DNA from: Bdellovibrionales bacterium
GTDB taxonomy: Bacteria; Bdellovibrionota; Bdellovibrionia; Bdellovibrionales; Bdellovibrionaceae
Direction of reading: 5' to 3'
Length of the DNA stretch: 5,566 bases
Assembly (NCBI GenBank): GCA_027320785.1
Contig: DAHVKR010000100.1
Span: 1 to 5,566, forward strand
Both the position numbers and the translations under genes were made by a program. This document shows, piece after piece, positions 1 to 4,450 of this stretch. Within the stretch, counting starts at the first letter, position 1. Each line of letters opens with the position of its first letter. The notes under the pieces are model-generated. The model was not told where the DNA came from, did no database searches, and saw only the letters and a list, made by a program, of their open reading frames with translations.

Positions 1-756
1 TGTCAGTTCGTAGTTTTTTTCGGAAGGGACAAAGGCAACACTTCGCTCGACTGGAAAATCGGTCGGCATATCTTGATTGAAAAGATATCGGTTTGCATAC
101 TCATTGAGTGTTTCGGGTTCGAGCTCTTCGAGAGCCATGCGACCAAAAGCAGTATTGATGGATTTCGAGAAAGCATCGCGAAGAGTGACTGTGCGGGTCC
201 AGCGATTGATTTTTTCACTCATCACATTTTTTCGATAAAGGGTGTAATTACCTCCATTGAATCGAATAGTTTTACCAGGGTGAACACCGGCGTGATCAAT
301 GGCGGCTGTTGCTGTTACGATTTTAAATACAGAGGCTGCGGGATAAGTGGCTCGTAAAGCCAAACTTTTTTCCGTGGGCTGTCCTTTTTTGAAACTTGAT
401 AGAGCCAATACTCGACCGGTCTTTGTATCAAATAGTATAAGAGCTCCATAGTCAGGCTTATACCGTTTGAAAATCATATCTCCATAAGCTTGAAGAGTAG
501 AATCCAGTGTAAAGTGAACTTTGAGTTTTCGAGAGTCACCATTCCACTCGCCCTTCCAGCTTTCAGACCAGTCATGGCTTTGAATCTTATCTTCCAATAA
601 TTTCGAGACCATAAGCCGAGCTTCAAGATTTTTTGAGACAATCTTGGAGGCTTTTTCTTCCTCTGTTGGAAGAAGATGAAGAAGAGCTGAAACTAAAAAG
701 GCCAGGGCAAGCCCTGCGGCCATCCACCGAAGTTTAAATTTATTACGTAAACGCAT
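1..756 (-). CDS. Penicillin-binding protein (transpeptidase domain), N-terminal part; C-terminus beyond the left edge
   Basis: This is probably a membrane-anchored DD-transpeptidase that cross-links peptidoglycan in the periplasm. The 252 visible residues begin with a basic stretch (MRLRNKFKLR) and a hydrophobic anchor at about residues 11-30. A short linker follows, then the typical beta-strand entry GALILFDTKTGRVLALSS (104-121). The active-site motif S-x-x-K is S142-V-F-K145 within YPAASVFKIVTA, and the S-x-N motif is S199-I-N201. The third motif (K-T/S-G) would lie past the window edge. There is no glycosyltransferase domain, and only about 110 residues separate the anchor from the catalytic serine, so the usual N-terminal module of class B proteins is missing or very reduced. 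The ATG at 756 was chosen because an in-frame stop lies at 778-780 with no start codon between. AAAGGG abuts the ATG, too close for a normal ribosome binding site; M12 is an alternative start. Its divergent neighbour is a TetR-type regulator. Assignment as a serine transpeptidase is firm; the exact class is not. Confidence 0.88.
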   Translation of the reverse strand, partial: MRLRNKFKLRWMAAGLALAFLVSALLHLLPTEEEKASKIVSKNLEARLMVSKLLEDKIQSHDWSESWKGEWNGDSRKLKVHFTLDSTLQAYGDMIFKRYKPDYGALILFDTKTGRVLALSSFKKGQPTEKSLALRATYPAASVFKIVTATAAIDHAGVHPGKTIRFNGGNYTLYRKNVMSEKINRWTRTVTLRDAFSKSINTAFGRMALEELEPETLNEYANRYLFNQDMPTDFPVERSVAFVPSEKNYELT

Positions 757-762
757 CCCTTT

Positions 763-790
763 ATTTTGCCTATTTTTTCAAAGACTTCAA
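763..790 (-). promoter_or_regulatory. Candidate promoter of the penicillin-binding protein gene
   Basis: On the minus strand a -35-like TTGAAG (complement of 785-790) is followed after 16 bp by a -10-like CAAAAT (complement of 763-768). Each matches four of six consensus positions. A start of transcription 6-7 bases after the -10 would fall at or next to the ATG at 756, which would make the mRNA nearly leaderless. This would fit the lack of a well-spaced ribosome binding site. The call is weak and based on pattern only. Confidence 0.22.
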
Positions 791-803
791 GGGGTTCAGT
801 CTT
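781..803. promoter_or_regulatory. Inverted repeat in the divergent gap, candidate TetR-family operator
   Basis: AAGACT (781-786) and AGTCTT (798-803) are exact inverted copies separated by 11 bases, and three further T/A pairs match symmetrically three bases outside each arm. The repeat lies between the divergent penicillin-binding protein and TetR genes and overlaps the candidate -35 elements of both. That is where a self-regulating TetR repressor would be expected to bind. The arms are short, so a chance match cannot be excluded. Confidence 0.35.
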
Positions 804-831
804 GCCAAAAGCCTTTTAATCGTGACATAAG
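802..831 (+). promoter_or_regulatory. Candidate promoter of the TetR-family regulator gene
   Basis: TTGCCA (802-807) matches five of six -35 positions. After 18 bp, CATAAG (826-831) matches four of six -10 positions. The predicted transcription start would be at about 837-839, directly at the ATG, giving a leaderless message. This agrees with the absence of a purine-rich ribosome binding site before 839. The -35 overlaps the right arm of the inverted repeat at 781-803. Confidence 0.27.
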
Positions 832-838
832 TCCGGTC

Positions 839-1447
839 ATGAAAACAAAAGAGCGAATTTTGGTCACATCCAACGATCTTTTCAATCGAAATGGCGTTCA
901 AACCATTACAACCAACCATATTGCTAAAGCTCTCAAAATGAGTCCTGGAAATCTGTATTTCCACTACCGCAATAAAGAAGAGATTTTGCGAGAACTTTTT
1001 AAGAGAATGTGTACAGAGACTTACGATGTGTGGAAAAGAAAAAGTTCAAGCTATGTGAATCCTCTTGAGTTTATTGATGCGAATTTTGAGGTGTACTGGA
1101 AATATCGTTTTTTTCATCGAGAAATGTATGCTCTCAGAAGAAAAGATCCGGCTCTTGCTAAGATGTGGAAGATGCATATTCTGAAAATGATGGGGTTGAT
1201 GAATATTCTTTGCAAGGATTGGAGCCAAAAAGGTTTTATCGTGAGTTTGGGCAGTGAGGCCGAGAAGAGTTATGTCTCTGAGTCTTTGCTGGCTATGTCG
1301 ACAGCTTACCTGCAGTTCTTTGAAAGTGCGGAGAGAGCCCCCAGTAAGACAACCATTGAGCGTGGTAAAAAGCATGTGGCAAGAATGCTTTATCCCTATG
1401 TAATCGGTCAGACCAAAGACAGTTTTGATAATTATTTCAAGAGCTAA
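839..1447 (+). CDS. TetR/AcrR-family transcriptional regulator
   Basis: This 202-residue protein has the size and layout of a TetR-family DNA-binding repressor. The N-terminal helix-turn-helix domain covers about residues 4-50, with the family signature TITTNHIAKALKMSPGNLYF (22-41) followed by HYRNKEEIL. The rest is an all-helical ligand-binding and dimerisation domain. Its segment YWKYRFFHREMYALRRKDP (86-104) resembles the C-terminal domain of a TetR subgroup in which an aromatic YRFF.R motif is followed by a RRDP-type turn. The ligand cannot be predicted. The ATG at 839 gives the normal TetR N-terminus (MKTKERIL) but has no clear ribosome binding site, so translation may be leaderless. The divergent penicillin-binding protein gene and the inverted repeat at 781-803 make that gene, and the regulator itself, the likeliest targets; this is inference. 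The family call is secure. Confidence 0.93.
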   Translation: MKTKERILVTSNDLFNRNGVQTITTNHIAKALKMSPGNLYFHYRNKEEILRELFKRMCTETYDVWKRKSSSYVNPLEFIDANFEVYWKYRFFHREMYALRRKDPALAKMWKMHILKMMGLMNILCKDWSQKGFIVSLGSEAEKSYVSESLLAMSTAYLQFFESAERAPSKTTIERGKKHVARMLYPYVIGQTKDSFDNYFKS

Positions 1448-1483
1448 GACTTTTTGTGTCACCAAAGCCACAATAATTCGCGT

Positions 1484-1501
1484 CCAGCTCTGAAGGGCTG
1501 G
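1484..1501 (+). other. Hairpin 1 downstream of the TetR gene
   Basis: CCAGCTC (1484-1490) pairs with GGGCTGG (1495-1501) around a TGAA tetraloop, giving a 7-bp stem with one G-T wobble. No run of T follows, so it is not a standard intrinsic terminator. It could stabilise the 3' end of the TetR message or aid Rho-dependent ending. Confidence 0.45.
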
Positions 1502-1508
1502 CCCTCAG

Positions 1509-1529
1509 CTTGCTAAATATTTTGGCAAG
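1509..1529 (+). other. Hairpin 2, just before the small secreted protein gene
   Basis: CTTGCTAAA (1509-1517) pairs with TTTGGCAAG (1521-1529) around a TAT triloop, a 9-bp stem with one wobble. It ends 7 bases before the GGGGG ribosome binding site of the next gene and has no T-tract. It could be a transcript-end structure of the upstream gene or a 5' leader structure of the downstream gene. Confidence 0.45.
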
Positions 1530-1536
1530 GTCTTAT

Positions 1537-1541
1537 GGGGG
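1537..1541 (+). promoter_or_regulatory. Ribosome binding site deciding the start at 1547
   Basis: GGGGG lies 5 bases before the ATG at 1547. An earlier in-frame ATG at 1535 overlaps this G-run and has no ribosome binding site of its own, so 1547 is preferred. Confidence 0.6.
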
Positions 1542-1546
1542 TCACT

Positions 1547-1951
1547 ATGAAATCTTTTATTGGAACTCGAATTACTGATTACATTTCAACTTCATTTATG
1601 TGTCTGGTCTTTTTCTCATCGACGCCGGTTTTTTCGGCGACCGGGACACATCACCAGAGTTCCAAAGGTTCATGCCAGCAGCTTGTGGGTGAGCTCAATC
1701 AAATGAAAAAGGCGCAAAGCCAAATCATCCATTCACTCGCTCAAAATCATGATCTTTTTGCTGATCAGCTAAGTGATTTATCCTTTGAGCTCTCTCTTTA
1801 TCGAAAAGCTATCCCGCAAAAGACCCTCAACTCTATGGAAAAGTCAGCAAAGGCTTATCACAGTCGTTCGATCAAGGCTCAAGAGACCGCTGAAAGATTG
1901 AATAGCTTAACAGCCGATCTTATTGATCGTGTTCAAGAATGTTTACATTAG
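1547..1951 (+). CDS. Small secreted helical protein of unknown function
   Basis: I do not recognise a family. The 134-residue product starts with a signal peptide: basic residues, a hydrophobic core ISTSFMCLVFF (13-23), and a likely signal peptidase I cleavage after VFS or VFSA (residues 30-31). Cys19 is inside the hydrophobic core without a lipobox, so a lipoprotein is unlikely. The mature part of about 104 residues is rich in Gln, Lys, Glu, Ser and Leu with no Gly or Pro-rich stretches after residue 45, apart from one Pro (90), and should be mostly alpha-helical, perhaps a helical hairpin or coiled coil. Its only cysteines are C43 and C132, near the two ends, where a periplasmic disulfide could tie the helices together. 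The ATG at 1547 is chosen over 1535 because of the GGGGG at 1537-1541. Its last 32 bases overlap the end of the opposite-strand gene. Confidence 0.72.
   Translation: MKSFIGTRITDYISTSFMCLVFFSSTPVFSATGTHHQSSKGSCQQLVGELNQMKKAQSQIIHSLAQNHDLFADQLSDLSFELSLYRKAIPQKTLNSMEKSAKAYHSRSIKAQETAERLNSLTADLIDRVQECLH
1915..1929. other. Small hairpin at the convergent gene overlap
   Basis: CGATC (1915-1919) and GATCG (1925-1929) are exact inverted copies around a 5-base loop. The loop contains the TAA stop codon of the minus-strand gene (complement of 1920-1922). There is no T-tract on either side. At 5 bp it is short and may be chance. Confidence 0.25.
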
Positions 1952-2495
1952 TTTTTTTGTAAGACCTGGGATCCCAAGTATTGGGGCGTTTTTCAGGCGT
2001 GAGACCATTTTTTTCTGGTGTCAGTTGGCCAAAATAGAGAAGAGAATTCTCGATTTTCCAAATACCATAGCGCATATCTCCAGCTCGCGGAACCTGAATG
2101 GACTTGCGATTTTGAAAGAGAGCACAGGAAAGCCCTGTGATTTCTTGTAAGGAGCTTTTTTTCCAGTCCTTGATTCCGCAGACAGCTCTTTGATTAAAAT
2201 CTTGAACAAGATTATCAGCATAGAGTTTTATAAAAACCTTTTGAAATTTAAAATTCATCTCGTTTTGATTCGTTTGAACAGTGCCATCATTAAAGAATGC
2301 TAAAAAAGGCGAAGAGCAGGAGGCATCCTCAAAAAAGAGCTCTGTCAGGCTACTGAGCTCACCCGAGAACTCTTGCACCTGAAGGCTTTGGGTGTGGCAA
2401 GGTCTAAGCCAGACGCCCTCCAGAGTTTGGGAAGCTTGAGCATTCAGAGAGAGTATAAAGGCAGTCAGAGCGAATAAAACAGAGCTTTTCATCAT
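1920..2495 (-). CDS. Secreted lipocalin-like protein with four mature cysteines, function unknown
   Basis: This is a 191-residue exported protein. Its signal peptide (MMKSSVLFALTAFILSLNAQA) is probably cut after AQA at residue 21. The mature part opens with L-E-G-V-W-L-R-P-C33, then E-D-A-S-C60 with S-S-P-F next, then alternating hydrophobic and polar strands, C106 and C124, and ends in YGIWKIENSLLYFGQ and a late K-R-P-N motif. The G-x-W-x-x-x-C ... D-x-x-C pattern and strand-rich layout resemble small periplasmic beta-barrel (lipocalin-like) proteins that I associate with Bdellovibrio-type genomes. This is recognition by pattern, not by search. The four cysteines could form two disulfides. 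Ligand and role are unknown. Two adjacent ATGs (2495 and 2492) are possible, neither with a strong ribosome binding site. The gene is convergent with, and overlaps by 32 bp, the small secreted protein gene. Confidence 0.75.
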   Translation of the reverse strand: MMKSSVLFALTAFILSLNAQASQTLEGVWLRPCHTQSLQVQEFSGELSSLTELFFEDASCSSPFLAFFNDGTVQTNQNEMNFKFQKVFIKLYADNLVQDFNQRAVCGIKDWKKSSLQEITGLSCALFQNRKSIQVPRAGDMRYGIWKIENSLLYFGQLTPEKNGLTPEKRPNTWDPRSYKKTNVNILEHDQ

Positions 2496-2525
2496 TGAGC
2501 TTTAACTTTAGTCAAGAATTGAGGA

Positions 2526-2633
2526 ATGTCTGCAAAAAACAAGAACGCCTTCCAATTATTTGTGACAGAATGGTTTAAGATGATGACTTATTTTGTTTTT
2601 GCACCCATTTTAATGCTCATCGTTAAAATTTAA
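2526..2633 (+). CDS. Possible 35-residue single-span membrane peptide
   Basis: A short reading frame encodes a peptide starting MSAKNKNAFQLFVTEWFKMM and ending in the hydrophobic stretch TYFVFAPILMLIVKI. The polar basic N-terminus followed by about 15-17 aromatic and aliphatic residues and a terminal Lys-Ile is the layout of a small single-pass membrane protein with its N-terminus in the cytoplasm. The stop is TAA at 2631-2633. An in-frame TGA lies only 6 bases before the ATG, so no longer form exists. GAGG (2521-2524) stands just one base before the ATG, which is too close for a good ribosome binding site, and I see no convincing promoter. A frame of this length can arise by chance. The composition of the peptide is the main argument for it. 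It lies between the divergent lipocalin-like gene and the DksA-like gene, in the same direction as the latter. Confidence 0.35.
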   Translation: MSAKNKNAFQLFVTEWFKMMTYFVFAPILMLIVKI

Positions 2634-2758
2634 AACCCCTGTAGAATCAATTATTTGTCTCGTTTTAAGGCAATGTAAGATTTTTTCTTGCAAAAAATAC
2701 ACATCTCCTTCTTAATGGAGCAGTTCCAAATTGGCACCCAATACCTAAGGAAGGCAAA

Positions 2759-2764
2759 AGGGGG
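2759..2764 (+). promoter_or_regulatory. Ribosome binding site of the DksA-like gene
   Basis: AGGGGG lies 5 bases before the ATG at 2770, good spacing that supports this start. Confidence 0.6.
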
Positions 2765-2769
2765 TTTCT

Positions 2770-3219
2770 ATGGCAGGTCGATTAACAGCTGTGAATAAGG
2801 CTGGAAAAACTGAAAAGGCTCAAGCAGCCAGTAAGCAAGAAAGTGCGAAAGCGACTCATATTTCAGAAAAACTGATCACAGAGTGCAAACAGAAACTCTT
2901 GCAAACGAAGGCTGACTTATTGAATCGGGTCAAAGAAGCTAAAATGAATTTCGATACAGAAGACAAAGGCGGAGACGAGGCCGATCAAACTGTACGAGTT
3001 CTAGCAGAGCAAGAATTCCTTAATATGACAGACCGGCTTCGAAGTCAGTTGCTGGAAATCGAAAGTGCGCTTGGTCGCATTGAAAATGGAACCTTTGGAT
3101 ACTGCGAAGAGACGGATGAACTTATTGAAGCAGATCGTCTTCGAGCCATTCCTTGGACTCGCTTGAGCATTGAAGGCGCTGAAATCCGTGAATCTATGAA
3201 TAAACGTTTTGCTCGCTAA
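2770..3219 (+). CDS. DksA/TraR-family RNA polymerase-binding protein with degenerate zinc finger
   Basis: DksA-family proteins bind in the RNA polymerase secondary channel and alter promoter kinetics, often together with ppGpp. This 149-residue protein is close to the length of E. coli DksA. It has an Ala/Lys-rich N-terminus (1-30), a long charged coiled coil (about 31-105) and a C-terminal finger region (107-141). The tip motif of the coiled coil, D-x-x-D-x-A in E. coli, appears as D69-E-A-D72-Q-T74, so both aspartates are kept. The finger begins with the family signature GTFGYCEETDELIEADRLRA. The four zinc cysteines are normally C-x2-C-x17-C-x2-C; here the same spacing reads C112-x2-T115-x17-S133-x2-G136, so three ligands are gone and zinc cannot bind in the usual way. 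Some DksA paralogues, such as Pseudomonas DksA2, also have reduced cysteines and work without zinc. The start is supported by AGGGGG at 2759-2764. The gene converges on the ureohydrolase gene, with 6 bases between their ends. Confidence 0.9.
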   Translation: MAGRLTAVNKAGKTEKAQAASKQESAKATHISEKLITECKQKLLQTKADLLNRVKEAKMNFDTEDKGGDEADQTVRVLAEQEFLNMTDRLRSQLLEIESALGRIENGTFGYCEETDELIEADRLRAIPWTRLSIEGAEIRESMNKRFAR

Positions 3220-3231
3220 TGCGAGCTAAAC
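3206..3231. terminator. Bidirectional hairpin spanning both stop codons of convergent genes
   Basis: GCTCGC (3211-3216) and GCGAGC (3221-3226) form a perfect 6-bp stem around TAAT. After one T-T mismatch, GTTT (3206-3209) and AAAC (3228-3231) extend it by 4 bp. The loop contains the TAA stop of the DksA-like gene, and the right arm contains part of the TAG stop of the ureohydrolase gene. It works in both directions. Because only short T or A runs flank it, intrinsic termination is uncertain; an end-stabilising or Rho-assisted role is equally possible. Confidence 0.5.
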
Positions 3232-4296
3232 TGCGGGGGCTGGGGTAGGTTGCTCTTTGTTTGTAAGAACGCTCCAGCCGCAGAGTTTGAATAAAAGACG
3301 TGCTCCCACATTTCCATCCCACTCATGGGCTTCTTCAAGAGGAACCCCACCTGTTGAAACTTCATTCAAATCAAAACCAACAATTTTCTTTCCGGCCTTT
3401 GCGAGCTCATTAAATAGATAATAAACCTGATCCGGTGAGTAACCGCCAGCAACGGGTGTTCCTGTGTGGGGGCAGTAGGCAGGATCCAGTCCATCAATAT
3501 CAAAAGAAATATAAACCTTTTCAGGAAGCTCTTTCAAAATATCTTGCACAACTCGAGTCCAAGCTTCGCCGCCTAAAAGGCGGCGTTTAATGTCCATATC
3601 AAAGAATGTTTTAATGTCAGAACGTGATTTAATAAAATTGTATTCTTCTTCGCAGAAGTCTCGAATGCCCAACTGAACAAGTTTCTTTGGCTTCCAGGGG
3701 GCCGTCATCACATTGTACATGATAGAGGCATGGGAGTGGGTGAAGCCATGATAGGCCTTGCGGGTGTCGGAGTGAGCGTCAAGGTGAAGAATGCCCAACT
3801 CACTTTGGGTTTTTTCGCATACAGCTTGGATGGCTCCATAAGGAGAGGAGTGATCGCCTCCCACAAGACCTAGGAGTTTACCTTGTTCAAGAATACGATG
3901 GCTTTGCTCATAGACCCAGTTATTGAGCTTCTCGCTGGCTTCGTTCACTTCTTGGCGAAGTTGGCTCATCTTTTTCTCATCTTGGCTTTGCTCGGTGGTC
4001 AATTGGATTAGTTCTTGAGCTTTTTTTTTCATTTGATCATTGAGAGACTTAATTTCGGTCGGGTGAGGCAGCATATGGTAGCCTTGTTCGTAGGCCTTCC
4101 CGAGCTCTAGATCGAACAGATCAATTTGCTCGCTGGCCTGGCGAATCAGCTGAGGGCCCAAAGAAGCGCCGGAGCCGTAGGAGGTGGTAACTTCCCAGGG
4201 AACGGGAAGCAAGATGACGCGGGACTCGGCCTCGTTCATGGGAATACCAAATAGACCAAACTCAGCAGAAATCGTGGTGGTGGCATCAAAACTCAT
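3226..4296 (-). CDS. Agmatinase/arginase-family ureohydrolase with helical insertion
   Basis: This is a cytoplasmic dimanganese hydrolase of the family that releases urea (or formamide) from guanidino substrates such as agmatine, arginine or formiminoglutamate. All core metal motifs are present in the 356-residue product: G146-G-D-H149-S, D173-A-H175-S-D177, and S-F-D266-I-D268-G-L-D-P, followed by TGTPVAGG (278-285) and G-F-D-L-N-E312-V. The N-terminal PVPWEVTTSYGSGASLGP (31-48) is also typical. It is about 50 residues longer than a usual agmatinase of about 306 residues; the extra length is a charged, probably coiled-coil stretch at about 82-135, before the first metal motif. The end PTPAPAV is a short flexible tail. 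A longer start at 4329 exists, but GAGGAG (complement of 4300-4305) lies 3 bases before the ATG at 4296, so this start is preferred. No polyamine or histidine-degradation genes are adjacent, so the substrate stays open; agmatinase is the usual label for this type. Confidence 0.9.
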   Translation of the reverse strand: MSFDATTTISAEFGLFGIPMNEAESRVILLPVPWEVTTSYGSGASLGPQLIRQASEQIDLFDLELGKAYEQGYHMLPHPTEIKSLNDQMKKKAQELIQLTTEQSQDEKKMSQLRQEVNEASEKLNNWVYEQSHRILEQGKLLGLVGGDHSSPYGAIQAVCEKTQSELGILHLDAHSDTRKAYHGFTHSHASIMYNVMTAPWKPKKLVQLGIRDFCEEEYNFIKSRSDIKTFFDMDIKRRLLGGEAWTRVVQDILKELPEKVYISFDIDGLDPAYCPHTGTPVAGGYSPDQVYYLFNELAKAGKKIVGFDLNEVSTGGVPLEEAHEWDGNVGARLLFKLCGWSVLTNKEQPTPAPAV

Positions 4297-4299
4297 AAG

Positions 4300-4305
4300 C
4301 TCCTC
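4300..4305 (-). promoter_or_regulatory. Ribosome binding site deciding the ureohydrolase start
   Basis: On the minus strand GAGGAG precedes the ATG at 4296 by 3 bases and is part of the purine run AAAAGAGGAG. The in-frame ATG at 4329 has no comparable site, so the shorter protein is preferred. Confidence 0.65.
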
Positions 4306-4361
4306 TTTTCCAGGCCCTAGATACCTCATCTTTTAAGGATCGCGAAGACTTATGCCAAGTG

Positions 4362-4382
4362 TCAAGGGGTCGACGACCTTGA
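4362..4382. promoter_or_regulatory. Inverted repeat in the ureohydrolase / transporter divergent gap
   Basis: TCAAGG (4362-4367) and CCTTGA (4377-4382) are exact inverted copies. An alternative fold pairs TCAA with TTGA and GGTC with GACC around GAC, with a 2-base bulge. On the plus strand TCTTTT follows, which resembles a weak terminator tail, but no plus-strand gene ends nearby. An operator for the divergent pair is therefore as likely as an RNA structure. The left arm also overlaps a minus-strand TTGACA (complement of 4360-4365), which has no good -10 partner. Confidence 0.3.
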
Positions 4383-4437
4383 TCTTTTCCTGTGTTTCTA
4401 TGAAGTTGTTGAGGTCTTTGAATGGCTGTCCTTTGGA

Positions 4438-4443
4438 AGGAGG
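4438..4443 (+). promoter_or_regulatory. Ribosome binding site of the substrate-binding protein gene
   Basis: AGGAGG lies 7 bases before the ATG at 4451. It is a consensus site, and it decides against the in-frame ATG at 4400. Confidence 0.75.
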
Positions 4444-4450
4444 AAGATTC

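Noticed and set aside
73..357. Plus-strand open frame of 94 codons at the left end
   Set aside because: It lies opposite the penicillin-binding protein, whose SxxK and SxN motifs fix the minus strand as coding.
1046..1471. Minus-strand open frame of 141 codons opposite the TetR gene
   Set aside because: The plus strand encodes a clear TetR helix-turn-helix; the opposite frame shows no recognisable features.
1923..2150. Plus-strand open frame of 75 codons and a minus frame at 2021-2221
   Set aside because: Both are shadows of the minus-strand lipocalin-like protein, which has a signal peptide and a family-like cysteine pattern.
2688..2716. Possible DksA-like gene promoter TTGCAA, 17 bp, CTTAAT
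   Set aside because: Both boxes match only four of six consensus positions in an A+T-rich gap, and TAGAAT at 2642-2647 is an equally good -10 without a -35. Neither can be preferred from sequence alone.
2726..2741. Alternating CCAA, TTGG, CCAA arms that could form two exclusive hairpins before the DksA-like gene
   Set aside because: Stems of 4 bp with loops of 1 and 3 bases are too small to support a riboswitch or attenuator claim.
4297..4329. Longer ureohydrolase start at 4329 adding 11 residues
   Set aside because: The ATG at 4296 has GAGGAG just upstream, whereas 4329 has no ribosome binding site.
4337..4365. Perfect TTGACA on the minus strand as the ureohydrolase -35 box
   Set aside because: At the expected spacing the -10 would read CGATCC. 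The nearest TTAAAA is 23 bp away, so no usable promoter pair is formed.
4400..4450. In-frame upstream ATG of the substrate-binding protein at 4400, with ATGAAGTTGTTG resembling ATGAAGTTATTA at 4451
   Set aside because: The start at 4451 has a consensus AGGAGG 7 bases upstream and begins directly with a normal signal peptide. The 12-base similarity is too short to claim a duplication.
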